A DNA stretch of 64,000 nucleotides, from the NCBI RefSeq assembly GCF_004361815.1, contig NZ_SNWA01000003.1, forward strand, positions 372,001 through 436,000, read 5' to 3'. A model generated the notes under the pieces. It ran no database searches and had not been told where the DNA came from. It was given only the letters and a program-made list of their open reading frames with translations. Positions 40,773 to 50,100 of the stretch are shown piece after piece. Position 1 is the stretch's first letter, and every line of letters begins with the position of its first letter. Origin of the DNA: Paraburkholderia sp. BL10I2N1 (lineage in GTDB: Bacteria > Pseudomonadota > Gammaproteobacteria > Burkholderiales > Burkholderiaceae). The translations under genes and the position numbers were made by a program.

Positions 40773-41606
40773 TTATGCTGCGGCCGTGGATTTCCGGCTC
40801 TTGCGAGCCTTCTTTTCCTTTGGTTTGGGTGCTTCGTATCCGAAGCGCGCCCATGCAGCAGGGTCAATCGGAATCGGGTTCGTTCGCCCCGTGGCAAGGT
40901 TCACGAACACGCCCGAATACTTCAAGGTGCCAGTGCGAAACAGGGTCCAGAGAAGATTGAAGGCCTGCACTGCAATGGCCGAGTTGATGACCAGCGACTG
41001 CTTGCGCAGTGCGTCGGCCATGGAACAGGATGGCGTTTCGTCCTGCGCATCTTTCGACGGGTCGATGAGCTCAGGGAACAGATCGCCAACATGCGGCAAC
41101 CGGTGCGGGCAGGACTTTCGGGAAGCCTTGGGCATCATCTGCCCAAGAATGACCTGTCCCCGATCGGTGTCGTTACCGCAATCGAGGTAGTACGTGCTGG
41201 TGTGCTCGATTGAGTCCAGAATCGCCTTTCGGGCCGCACGCGTATCCACGCAGCCGATCACGAGATCGACGTTGTAGATCGGAGTGCGGCTTGTGAGGCG
41301 TTGCGTTTGAGCGCGCCAGTTCGTGCCCATGAGCATATTCAGCCGGTTCACGATCAACGAAGCCTTGTGGCACCCGACATCAGCAGGGTAAAAGCCCTGC
41401 CGCCCTACGTTCGTCGGGCTAACGACATCGTCGTCGTACACCGTGCACTCGATGCCACCGGGGTGGCCCAGTTCGAGCATCGCGTGATGCAGGCGTGCCA
41501 GATTCGGTAGCACGGCACTGCCGGTGCCGCCGGCTCCGACCACGATGATGCGCCACGGCCGCTCCCGCATATGACCTGGAGGCTGATGAACGAGACTTTC
41601 CGTCAT
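40773..41606 (-). CDS. PRTRC system ThiF-family (E1-like) protein
   Basis: A 277-residue E1/ThiF/MoeB-type adenylating enzyme. Seen: nucleotide loop VVGAGGTGSAVL (residues 23-33), YDDDVVSPTNVGRQGF (58-72), the GCVDTRAARKA block (118-127), and ETPSCSMADAL with Cys 194 in the place of the E1/MoeB catalytic cysteine. A Lys-rich tail ends it. It should activate the C-terminus of a ubiquitin-like partner, here probably PRTRC protein C. ATG 41606 overlaps protein A's stop as ATGA. Longer starts lack a Shine-Dalgarno. Confidence 0.9.
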   Translation of the reverse strand: MTESLVHQPPGHMRERPWRIIVVGAGGTGSAVLPNLARLHHAMLELGHPGGIECTVYDDDVVSPTNVGRQGFYPADVGCHKASLIVNRLNMLMGTNWRAQTQRLTSRTPIYNVDLVIGCVDTRAARKAILDSIEHTSTYYLDCGNDTDRGQVILGQMMPKASRKSCPHRLPHVGDLFPELIDPSKDAQDETPSCSMADALRKQSLVINSAIAVQAFNLLWTLFRTGTLKYSGVFVNLATGRTNPIPIDPAAWARFGYEAPKPKEKKARKSRKSTAAA

Positions 41607-42244
41607 ACAGCCTCCGTAGCCCATACCGCCTGATACCAGGCTTGCGGCACACGTTCCGTTTCCTCGAAGATCCCCTTTGCGCACAGGCGAGCGGCGATGC
41701 TCGGATTCGAGCGGTCGCAATTGCCAATCACGAGCGCCATCTTCACGTCGTGACGGTCGTCCTCGTTATCCGTGCTCGAGAAATAGGCCGGATGTTTGCC
41801 ATGGGAATGACAATCCACGACCAGCACCTCATCTCCCACGAGTGCAGGCGGCTCATACCTGAGCGAACCGCCACTGTGAGAAATGATCCGCACCGGCGCA
41901 AGCCGGAAGGCCTGCGTCGTGGCGCTCCAGACGATCCATGCTCCGGTTTCGTTGGGAAACGCCTTGCGGGCCATCACCGCGAACTGGCCGACAAGATCGG
42001 GCGGAATGCGGTCGAACGACAGCTTCGTCGATTCGACGACGCGGCCGTACGGCACCGCGGTGCGAACCGTGAACCGGGCAACCTGGCGGACCAGGTTGAT
42101 CCAGCTGCGCCGGATTTCGAGGAACACGCCGTTTTCAGCGATGAGGAGGCGCTCACCCGACGTTTCCATTTCAGCAGCGGCCTCGTTACGCGGCACCATC
42201 ACCGTCGGAAACGAACGCTGCAACGTCATATCAACAAGATTCAT
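41603..42244 (-). CDS. PRTRC system protein A (JAMM/MPN metalloprotease)
   Basis: A 213-residue protein with a full JAMM zinc site: Glu 99 in FPNETGAW, then HSH (146-148), seven residues, S156-S-T-D159 in DCHSHGKHPAYFSSTD. This matches E-xn-H-S/T-H-x7-S-x2-D of deubiquitinase-like proteases. It should cleave a ubiquitin-like tail or isopeptide bond. Position: between the E2-like protein B and the E1-like ThiF, all overlapping or adjacent. Confidence 0.9.
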   Translation of the reverse strand: MNLVDMTLQRSFPTVMVPRNEAAAEMETSGERLLIAENGVFLEIRRSWINLVRQVARFTVRTAVPYGRVVESTKLSFDRIPPDLVGQFAVMARKAFPNETGAWIVWSATTQAFRLAPVRIISHSGGSLRYEPPALVGDEVLVVDCHSHGKHPAYFSSTDNEDDRHDVKMALVIGNCDRSNPSIAARLCAKGIFEETERVPQAWYQAVWATEAV

Positions 42245-42245
42245 T

Positions 42246-42971
42246 TCAGGCTCCAGGGCCTCGGGCGATCAGATCGTCGAGGGTCTGTTTCATGGGTACG
42301 AGACATTGCAGGGGGAACTGCTCGCCGAATTGCCCGGCCAGCATTTCCTTCCAGAACGCGAATTCGCCTCGCGGATGTTTGACACGCTTGCCGCCCGCGT
42401 TGGGGTGGGTGAATGCCGATTCAAAAAAGCCGCTCTCCCAACCCGCAATCGACGCAACATCAACGCGATCGGGCACACGCGCGGTTCCGATGCAGATGCT
42501 GCCCCGGTCCCACGTGTTGAAATAGGGCGGTTCGTATAGCGCCGTTTGCGGTGTCGGGCGCGTCGTGCCGTCCAGTGCGAACACGTAAAACCCCGTGTTG
42601 CGCGCCTGAAAGACCAGACCCGGATGCGGCACCACCGCGCTGACGTTGCCAAGCTCCGCGCAGTCGAAGAACACACGGCGCATGGCTGGCGGACACCACC
42701 AGGTGACTGCCGTCTGATCGATAGCGAGCACCGTCTCAGGCAGGAACTGTCCCTTGAGCGCACAGCGTTCGGCCAGCGAGTCCAGCGCCTCGAACAACGC
42801 TTGCCGGTCGACAGGACGTCCCGCACCGATTACCGCGCGTTTCCCGTTATGGGTGACGCCGTGCACCGTTGCGTAGAGTGGATCGCCCTGGGGACGCGAG
42901 TAGAGGAGAATCGCGCCCGACATACAAACCTCGTCGTGGCGCCCGCTTGAAAGAAGAATTGCGTCATTCAT
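42246..42971 (-). CDS. PRTRC system protein B (E2-like)
   Basis: A 241-residue protein assigned to PRTRC B. The segment HPGLVFQARN (115-124) followed by WDRGSICIGTA with Cys 160 is laid out like the E2 core (HPN, then G-x-I-C-L with catalytic Cys), in line with the Prok-E2_D grouping I recall. It likely accepts a ubiquitin-like protein from the ThiF enzyme. ATG 42971 overlaps the stop of protein F. Confidence 0.88.
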   Translation of the reverse strand: MNDAILLSSGRHDEVCMSGAILLYSRPQGDPLYATVHGVTHNGKRAVIGAGRPVDRQALFEALDSLAERCALKGQFLPETVLAIDQTAVTWWCPPAMRRVFFDCAELGNVSAVVPHPGLVFQARNTGFYVFALDGTTRPTPQTALYEPPYFNTWDRGSICIGTARVPDRVDVASIAGWESGFFESAFTHPNAGGKRVKHPRGEFAFWKEMLAGQFGEQFPLQCLVPMKQTLDDLIARGPGA

Positions 42972-44125
42972 CAGAACTTCCTGGGTAAGCGGGTGATCAA
43001 CGCGACAACGCGATCGACCTGCTGAAGAATGGAAAGTCCCAACGACAGATCCGCGTACTGCTTGCGTATAGCGTCAGGCGAGGTTGCAAGACCGATGAAT
43101 CCGTGGAAAAGCGATCCGTCTCCGCCGCTGTTGAAATACTCGTAGTGGGTATCAAGCAGGTCGCCGAGGTGCTCTTCTTCCGCGGCGACCGTCGTTGCGT
43201 GGTAGACCGTCTCCGGGGTGTACGCATAGTCAAACAGCCGCCTTTTGCCGGCTTTCGCGAGCAGCAACGTCAGCCGCTCGAGTTCGACACACAGACGCCG
43301 CACCCGGCCCGAATGCGTGCGCTGCAGTACGCGCAGCTTCGCGATACCGAGCGCAGGAAACGGCATCCAGCTGAACCGCTTCGGGTTATAGCGTCCAACC
43401 TCCATATGCGCCGGGCAAAGTTCCTCCCGGACCACTGACGGCAGGTACGCCTGAAACTCCTCGGGATCCTCACCGAAGCGATCCGCGAGAACCTCCGCGG
43501 CTTCCTCATCGGTACAGCTCTCGTGACCATCCCAGAACCACTGGGCGAACATCCCCAGGAAGTCATCGGGCGTGCGCATCCTGAGCGTGCGACCCGCCGC
43601 GCGATTGATGAGGATCAGCGCCGTCTGAAGCAGGCGCGGATGCGCTGCCTGGAACGTCTGAGCCCCGTCGACGATATAAACGTAGTCTTCAGGCGTCTCA
43701 AACCCCAGATACAGGGGAGAGGTCGGCGTGAACTCCCTCGCGTCGTACTGGTACTGGTACTGGATCTGCTCCTGCACCGCGTTGATATCAAGCAGCACGG
43801 GCCTGAACCTCACCCGGTTTTGCCTGCCGCACTGGCGCTTGAACCAGGCGAAGAGCGCCCTGGCCATCGCATTGCCAGCACCGGTAAATTCGGGCACGTC
43901 CGCAGCCCGCAGCGGCCCTGCCTCGAAATGACTCTCGACCAGCTTCACGATCTCCCGCTCTTCCTGCCATCGGAGGCGCGCCGTGACCGGCACGCATCTG
44001 GACATGTCAGGCAGCGTCAGAAAACCATCGGCAGGTCCACGTCGGGCAACGGAACGGCGTGCTGGTTGCCAGTCGACTCCGCTGATAGCGACTTCTTCAC
44101 CATCCGGGCGAGGATCGAAGAACAT
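42971..44125 (-). CDS. PRTRC system protein F
   Basis: A 384-residue protein from ATG 44125, which has AAGGAG eight bases before it; an internal ATG at 44005 would give 344 residues, closer to the usual length, but has no Shine-Dalgarno. Mostly helical, with WQEEREIVKLVESHF near 50, FKRQCGRQNRVRFRPVLLDIN and a C-terminal LLDTHYEYFNSGGDGSLFHGFIGL. The biochemical role is not known. Coupled to protein B by overlap. Confidence 0.85.
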   Translation of the reverse strand: MFFDPRPDGEEVAISGVDWQPARRSVARRGPADGFLTLPDMSRCVPVTARLRWQEEREIVKLVESHFEAGPLRAADVPEFTGAGNAMARALFAWFKRQCGRQNRVRFRPVLLDINAVQEQIQYQYQYDAREFTPTSPLYLGFETPEDYVYIVDGAQTFQAAHPRLLQTALILINRAAGRTLRMRTPDDFLGMFAQWFWDGHESCTDEEAAEVLADRFGEDPEEFQAYLPSVVREELCPAHMEVGRYNPKRFSWMPFPALGIAKLRVLQRTHSGRVRRLCVELERLTLLLAKAGKRRLFDYAYTPETVYHATTVAAEEEHLGDLLDTHYEYFNSGGDGSLFHGFIGLATSPDAIRKQYADLSLGLSILQQVDRVVALITRLPRKF

Positions 44126-44144
44126 TGCTCGATCTCCTTGTCAT

Positions 44145-44172
44145 GAAAAAAAACCGCCCTCTCGGGCGGTTC
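44145..44172 (-). terminator. Terminator-like hairpin before PRTRC F start
   Basis: Minus strand: ACCGCCC-GAG-AGGGCGGT followed by eight T residues, 20 bases upstream of the protein F start. It lies between C and F genes and could reduce expression of F, B, A and ThiF relative to ParB, E and C. Confidence 0.65.
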
Positions 44173-44221
44173 ATTGGAAGAGTGGCTCGTCTCACCGGAC
44201 AGAGCCATCAGAAGGTCTCGC

Positions 44222-44440
44222 TTACGCATCGCTGCCCTTCGCGCCTGCCGCACGCCGAAACGTGTAGCGGGCAGTTTCGCCGTCATAGACCGGGCCTTCG
44301 ATTGCGGCCGTGGTCAATTCCGGGTATTGGGCGGAGTACAGATCGCGTACTTCGTCGGGAGAGAACGTCGGACCAGGGTCCACGAACTTCACTTCGTTGT
44401 AGGCGAATTCGCGAACCAGCTTCGAGATGGAAATGGACAT
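44222..44440 (-). CDS. PRTRC system protein C (ubiquitin-like)
   Basis: A 72-residue protein: MSISISKLVREFAYNEVKFVDPGPTFSPDEVRDLYSAQYPEL...VYDGETARYTFRRAAGAKGSDA. It matches PRTRC C, which I recall being placed in the Prok_Ub (ubiquitin-like) family. The C-terminus is AAGAKGSDA rather than Gly-Gly, so conjugation would need trimming by the JAMM protein A or a different tail chemistry. GAGG precedes the ATG. Confidence 0.88.
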   Translation of the reverse strand: MSISISKLVREFAYNEVKFVDPGPTFSPDEVRDLYSAQYPELTTAAIEGPVYDGETARYTFRRAAGAKGSDA

Positions 44441-44448
44441 GGCTGACC

Positions 44449-44907
44449 TCAGGAAATCAAGGCGAAAAGATCGGTGCCGCTGGAATTCTCCGCGGCAGGC
44501 TCGGGAGTAGTCGAAGGCGCAGATGCTTCGGAACGGGTGTCGTCCGCATCGTCGTCATCGTCGTCTCCCTCGACCGGTCCTGTGGCCTCCTTCGCCGGCG
44601 CCTTCGGGCCCTTGAGGGCCTTCTGGGCTTTCGACGAAAGGCTCTTTTCCGCTTCCTGCAAAATCGCTGCCGTGACCGACACCTGCTCGGACAACGACGC
44701 ATGTGCCGCCGAATACGAACGAATCGCCTCGATGAAGCCCTCATCGAGTTCAGCCGGTGTGCCGCTCAGGATCAGCGGCTGGCGCAATGCAGCTTCCTTG
44801 CCCTCACCTGACGGCACCACGACCACTGCCATGCGGTCGCTGTCCATTTTCAGGGTGAGTTGAAGCTTGCCGCTGGCTCGCACCAGCGCTTCGAGTTGTT
44901 GGAACAT
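44449..44907 (-). CDS. PRTRC system protein E
   Basis: A 152-residue protein: N-terminal compact domain (MFQQLEALVRASGKLQLTLKMDSDRMAVVVVPSG, ILSGTPAELDEGFIEAIRSY) and a low-complexity acidic tail (EGDDDDDDADDTRSE) ending in SSGTDLFALIS. Fits PRTRC E. Eight bases separate it from protein C. Function unknown. Confidence 0.85.
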   Translation of the reverse strand: MFQQLEALVRASGKLQLTLKMDSDRMAVVVVPSGEGKEAALRQPLILSGTPAELDEGFIEAIRSYSAAHASLSEQVSVTAAILQEAEKSLSSKAQKALKGPKAPAKEATGPVEGDDDDDDADDTRSEASAPSTTPEPAAENSSGTDLFALIS

Positions 44908-44920
44908 GAATACCTCAAGG

Positions 44921-44949
44921 AAAGAAGAACGCCGCGTGAACGCGGCGTA
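44921..44949 (-). terminator. Terminator-like hairpin in the leader of PRTRC E
   Basis: Minus strand: ACGCCGCG-TTCA-CGCGGCGT then TTCTTCTTTCC, 14 bases before the ATG at 44907. Same leader-hairpin pattern as elsewhere. Confidence 0.6.
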
Positions 44950-44987
44950 TGAAGGGTGGATTGGCGACGCTCACGCGTCACGACGAG

Positions 44988-45347
44988 TCAGAACTTGAGG
45001 ACCTTTGGCAGCTTGCCCGCGTAGTCGAAATCTTCGACGTTGAGCAGTGCCTCGATGACCTCTGGCTTGGACTTCGCGAAGACCTTCTTGAAGCCCTCGC
45101 CGAGCGCGGCACGAATGCCGAGTTCGTCAGCGAGTACCATCATTTCGGACTTGGTGATCAGCTCCAGAAACTCCTTGTCGAGCTTCCAGTGCTTTTTCAG
45201 GTCCAGCTTGTGCGTCTTGCACAGTTGCGTCAGGTAGGTGACATCAAGCCCGTCGATCGCGGAAAACAGCATCCCGATCATCAGGTTCGCCTGAGCCTCT
45301 TCACTGACCGCCTGCGCGGCTTCGACAGCCTTGGGCAGGTTGCTCAC
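44988..45347 (-). CDS. C-terminal module of the PRTRC ParB-family protein, or a separate small protein
   Basis: A 119-residue ORF whose GTG (45347) overlaps the stop of the upstream frame as GTGA. It reads MSNLPKAVEAAQAVSEEAQANLMIGMLFSAIDGL...GKLPKVLKF, helical. PRTRC ParB proteins are about 555 residues as I recall; 436 residues upstream plus this 119 equals that, so this may be the natural C-terminus separated by another frameshift, or a genuine coupled gene. Confidence 0.65.
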   Translation of the reverse strand: MSNLPKAVEAAQAVSEEAQANLMIGMLFSAIDGLDVTYLTQLCKTHKLDLKKHWKLDKEFLELITKSEMMVLADELGIRAALGEGFKKVFAKSKPEVIEALLNVEDFDYAGKLPKVLKF

Positions 45348-46652
45348 CGGCGTTCCGATTCGGTGAGCCGCCCGAACAGCTTGCGGAAAACGGCATCATC
45401 GATCTGACGCGCGTAACCACTGAGCACAATGGCGATCAGATACTGGCGAGCCAGTTCATGATTCATGCCGATGTCAGCACGCAGCGCCTTACGCCAGAGC
45501 TTCACCCGATAGGCTTTCACCTTCTCGGATTCGGCGACGACCGTGACCGATGGATTGGTTGAAGTCGAGGCGCTCGCGGACGAACCTGCAGCGCTCTTCG
45601 CTGCCGGTTTGCCCTTTTCGGCCGCCGGCTTCTCAGGTTGAGCTGCAGCTTTCTCACCCTGGATGCGCTTGCCGACCATCTTCATGTTGCAGACCGTGTG
45701 GAAGCATTGCCCGCGAAACACCTTGCCCAGCGAGTCGGGCAGTCCGCTCACGGCGGCGCCGTAGTTCGCGCAGGCATGACAGGCTTTCGCCTGTTCCAGC
45801 CCCGACGCCCTTCGGCCCGTCGACAGCAAGTTGCACGCGGGTATTGTTGTCGCCCGCGCGAACGATTCGCACCACCTGAAACTCATCACGCAACGGCACC
45901 GCGATGGCCTCAAGCTGCTTTTCGGTCTTCTCGTTAAAGCAGGTTCGATTCGTACAGTTGCCGGTGCCAATTGCCTCACCGAACATCTGCGCCTGCGTGG
46001 ACGAGTTGTGCGGGCATCCCGCGCAATCCGCCTTGTCGAAAATGGCTGAGGCCAGCGCACACGACGCCGATTCAACCAGCTTGCGAACATCGGTGACCGA
46101 GCGCTTCTCCGCGACGACGACGGGCAGGACCTTGTCCTGATTTTCCTTCGACAGTGCGGCGAGCAGCTCGGCGTGACCGAGGTTGATCTGCCGCGTATTG
46201 AGCGCCTCCAGAACTGCCTGCGAGCAGTTCATTAGTGCGAGACGGCTGTCCAGCGTGGTACGTGACCAACCGAGGATTTTCGCGACAACATCGCGATCGC
46301 CGCCGTGCAGCCCGAGCATCTCGGCTGCATCGATTGCTTCCTCGGAAGGCGACAGGTCGTCGCGCTGGATGTTTTCGGTCAGGGCGATGGTCCGCGCCTC
46401 GACGTCGTCGACGTCGCGAATCACCACCGGCATCGGATACTCATCGCCGTGGGCCTCCATCGCAGCGCGATATCGGCGTCCACCCGCGATCAGTTCAAAA
46501 TCGACATCATTCAACGGGCGAACAATGACGGGCGTATCGACGCCGCGAGCACGGATGGACTCGGTGAGCTCCGCCATCTTCTTCGGATCGAAGTAGGTAC
46601 GCGGGTTGCGGCCGAGCTTGATGTGCTTGAGGGTAATGGTAGGTTGTTGCAT
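45344..46652 (-). pseudogene. PRTRC system ParB-family protein, frameshifted
   Basis: The N-terminal frame (from ATG 46652) has a ParB/Srx nuclease-like domain: RNPRTYFDPKKMAEL, GVDTPVIVRPL, ELIAGGRRYRAA, TENIQRDDLSPSEEA and a helix-turn-helix (VVAKILGWSRTTLDSRLALM), then a Cys cluster CAGCPHN...CTNRTCFNE. It runs out of frame after DGPKGVGA; the next frame continues LEQAKACHACANYGAAV...GKVFRGQCFHTVCNMK to 45344. Removing one base from GG at 45796-45797 restores a continuous protein. The Shine-Dalgarno lies within the switch leader L9. Confidence 0.82.
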
Positions 46653-46832
46653 CACAGGTTCTCCAGAAGGGGAACCTGCTCCCGATCGGGAGTGGTTCCC
46701 GATGGGGTTGAACAGCAGATTGCCGGGCATGCCGGCGGTTTCGATGCGTCAGAGACGCGGTTGATAGGAGAACAATACCGCCAGGGTACGGGCCGGTTAA
46801 GCCGTAAAGCGCGGGAAATTCATCCAGCTTTT
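46653..46832 (-). promoter_or_regulatory. PRTRC operon promoter region and pseudoknot/SD-switch leader (L9)
   Basis: Minus strand order: AAAAGC (46832) - AATTTC - GCTTTA box, -10-like TATTGT (46777-46772, 55 bases after the box start), GCGTC-TCT-GACGC-ATCGA (46760-46742), stem ATCGGGA/TCCCGAT with outer CCC/GGG (46681-46707) and loop ACCAC. AACC of the loop can pair with GGTT; CAGGTTC (46672-46678) alternatively pairs with GAAC-CTG (46655-46661), closing the Shine-Dalgarno GGAG in the loop. Confidence 0.65.
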
Positions 46833-46843
46833 GCCAAAAGAAA

Positions 46844-46864
46844 GCCCGGTCATATCGACCGGGC
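46844..46864 (-). terminator. Intrinsic terminator
   Basis: Minus strand: AGGCCCGGTC-GATAT-GACCGGGCTTTCTTTTGG, a 9-bp stem with a T-rich tail, 42 bases after the stop of gene 46906-47151. It closes the methyltransferase-helicase operon. Confidence 0.75.
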
Positions 46865-46905
46865 CTGCTACTGCACAAATCTGGGGCGAGACTGCGCCCC
46901 CACCA

Positions 46906-47151
46906 TTACGTCTGCTGAGTGGCGCTCTGTCCGATGAGTCGCGACAACATCGTCGTGACCGCACCCGATACGTTCCAGCCAGACAACTCGCTCTCGTAGC
47001 TCTCGTGCACAAGCCGGTCAAGACAGAGAACTTCGATTCCGTCCCGCTCGACCCGGCCGAGAACGCTGGCCAACACCGCAACGCGCGTTCCTTCGCGCTT
47101 CACGGTTACCACACCGTCGCCGACGGCCACCGTGACGTTCGACTTCCTCAT
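46906..47151 (-). CDS. Small hypothetical protein
   Basis: An 81-residue protein: MRKSNVTVAVGDGVVTVKREGTRVAVLASVLGRVERDGIEVLCLDRLVHESYESELSGWNVSGAVTTML. Beta-rich first half. ATG 47151 overlaps the helicase stop as ATGA. Not recognised. Confidence 0.7.
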   Translation of the reverse strand: MRKSNVTVAVGDGVVTVKREGTRVAVLASVLGRVERDGIEVLCLDRLVHESYESELSGWNVSGAVTTMLSRLIGQSATQQT

Positions 47152-50100
47152 GCTGCCTCCTTTAAAAGTTTCCGCATATCCGCGGAAGTCTGGTCGTTCA
47201 GCCTCGCCAGATCGTCGACGAAGCGATCGAGCAACGAATCCATGTGCAGGAATGTGTCGTCTTCCAGCTCAGGTGTTGCCCAGTCGAGTCCCGCCTGCAT
47301 GGAATCCCGCTTGTGCGCAACCATCTGGTCCTGATACTCATCGATGCTGCCAGGTAGATGGAAGTACTCCACCTGCAGGACGCCCTTGCGGTTCCAGCGA
47401 AGTGCACGCCGCATTGCCTGATACTCAATGCGCCATGTCCACGAGCGGTCATAAAACAGCACGTAGTCAGCGTTGGGCAGGTTGTAGCCTGCCCTGCCCG
47501 ATGCCTTCGTTGCCAGCAGACCGGTCGCAAGTCCGGTGATAAAGCGCCGGTCCTTGTCAGCCACCCGTTTTTTAATCGGAATCTCGCCGTGGAACAGCAC
47601 CGTATCGACGCTCTCGGTATCCAGCGCTGCTGCGACCAGATTGAGCACACCAGGATTTTCGGCGAACAGGATGGCCTGCCTGCCTTGCGCCGCGATCTCG
47701 CGCATCCGGTCAATCACAGCCTGCTGCTTGGTCGTGATTCCGGCCAGGCGCGGGACGCCCTCGATCCCGTATTGAGGATAGTTGGCGGCGAAATGCACCG
47801 CCCGGATGCGCGCGAGGATGGTGACAAGGTTGCATGCCTTGCCATCTCCCCGGCCATTCCGGTACCAGTCCGCAAATTCGTCGGCCGCCTTCAGATACGT
47901 CGCAAGGTGTTCCGGATCCCACTCCACCGTGTGTACCGTAACCTCGGGCGGATCGATCCTGATGTAACGCGATACGTCGGGTTCGCAGACAAGCCTGCGC
48001 TTCACGTGCGAGGCAAGCATCGCCCGGTACAGGTGAAGATTGCCGATCTTGGGAACCTCCCGCTTGGCGCCCTCCTGCAGACTCTCGGCGAACTGCCACG
48101 TCACCCACTCGAGTACCACGAAGTCATCCCGGAACCGGTCGACTCCACGCATCGCTTCCTCGACCGAATTGATCCAGTTCCGTTCGAGATAGCCGCGGCG
48201 GTACCCGTACGGCTGGGCGGCCGTCCCATCCCCTCCCGTAAACGCGATCAGACCGAAGGCGTCGCGGGGATAGTTCGGGATCGGACTACCGGTGAGCACA
48301 TAGCGCTTCCTCGCCGACAGTTGCCACAGCGCGCGGCTCTGGTCGCTGGTCGGATTGGCAAGACGCTCGCCCTCGTCGGCAACAAGCAGGCCAATACGTC
48401 GTCGCAGACGGTGCGCGTAGGTCACGCGGGCCGAAACAGCCCGGTCTACCGGCATGCGCAGGCGCTCGTATGAAACAAGGTTGATGCGACGCAGATCGTC
48501 CAGATCCTCGACACCGTCGATGACCTTCACGTCCCGCTGGTCGATTGGCAACTGCGCCATCTCAGCCAGCATTTCCGCGATCAACCGGGCTTCGACCACG
48601 ATGAGGCCGTGCCTGACTCCTGAAAGCAGAATCAGCGCCACTGCCAGACGCGACTTCCCGCATGCCTGCTCCCATGCAACGACGCAGCCTTGGGGTTTCA
48701 TCAAGGTCTCGATCAGATCATCCTGCTGGAAATCCCAGTCGAGCCACTGATCGATACCGAGGCGCTGCATCTGCGTGCGGAGCAACTGTGCGTGCTGCGG
48801 ATACTTCACGCCCAACCCCTCGTGCACAACTTCCCAGCCTTCCGAGACGTTCTCAACGGCGAAACGCGCGTTGAGTTCGTCTACGGACAACCAGTAGTTG
48901 ATGCCTTTCAGGGTGTACCGGTAGCGTCCGTCGTCATCCCGTACAAAGGACACCTCGTCTCCAGCCTTGATGAGCGGACTGCCCCACTTTGCTGGATCGA
49001 CCTTATGTGTCGCGCGGGCGCCGCCGATTACCGCCGCGGCTGAACCGGCTCCAGTTGTAAACACCTCATGACGCAAGGGAACCGCCTGGCGGCCCGAACG
49101 CCGGGCACGTTGGGTGAAGTGCTGGACGAAGCCCGGTGCAAACTCCGGCTTTCCTCCCGCGACTTCGATCCTCTCAAGCAGCCGGGAAAGCGCATCGAAC
49201 GGGTTTTCCTGCACCAGATAGGTTTCGAGGTCCAGCATCCCCTGCCCGGCGTAGCGAAAACCGCGTGGCAACCGATGCCCTTCTTTCGAGTAAATCCGGC
49301 GATCGAGCACGCTGTTCAACACCATCGCCTGCGTGAATCCGCACCGGAACCCGAGCCGTATGCGACGGCCATCGTGGCTGATCCGCACCGAGCCATCTCC
49401 GGTAACCGGCAGCGTAATCGCCGGCGTCGAGTCATCGAGCGTTTGAAGATTCAGGCGTGGCTTCGCGTAACTGCGCTCCTCGAAATGAAGCCCGAGGTCA
49501 CACACAGCTGAATCCAGGTCAACGATTTCCTGACGAACCAGATCAGCAGGCTTGTCGCGATAGCGGTCAAACACCAGCACCGCCGTGCGAACGTTCGCGC
49601 CTTCGTCACTGAACGCGTTTGCGGGCATCTCGAAGAAGCCCGCGAGCCTTCGAGACGCCTTGTAGAACGGTGACTCGTACTCATACACCGCACCCGCGAT
49701 CGCTTCCGCCGTTGAAAGCGGAAGAAGCGCGACAACGATGTTTGCCGCGCTCAGCGCCTGCTGGAGCGCGTACTCGTGACTCAGCGCACTGGTGTTCGGC
49801 CCGTACCGTCCCCAGGTCGTGCCCGGGAGACCCTTCAGATGCGGCGATTCGAGGTGGATGGAAAATGGCGGATTGATCAAGGCCACATCAAACGAGCCTG
49901 GATCGATATCCTCCATACCCGCACGGCGGAACGTGCACTCGAATCCCGCAGCCTCGACGGTTGCCTGAACAACATCGACCGCTTCGGCGTGAACGTCCAC
50001 ACCAAATAGGGTATGGCGCTCGGGATCTGCAAACTGCAGCAGCCGGGCGGACCCCACCGAGTTGTCGAGGATGCTCACACGCCGTTTCGGTTCGAAGCCG

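Noticed and set aside
44017..44229. 70-residue ORF between PRTRC C and F
   Set aside because: It runs through a terminator-like hairpin with eight T residues, has no Shine-Dalgarno, and overlaps the start of protein F, which has AAGGAG.
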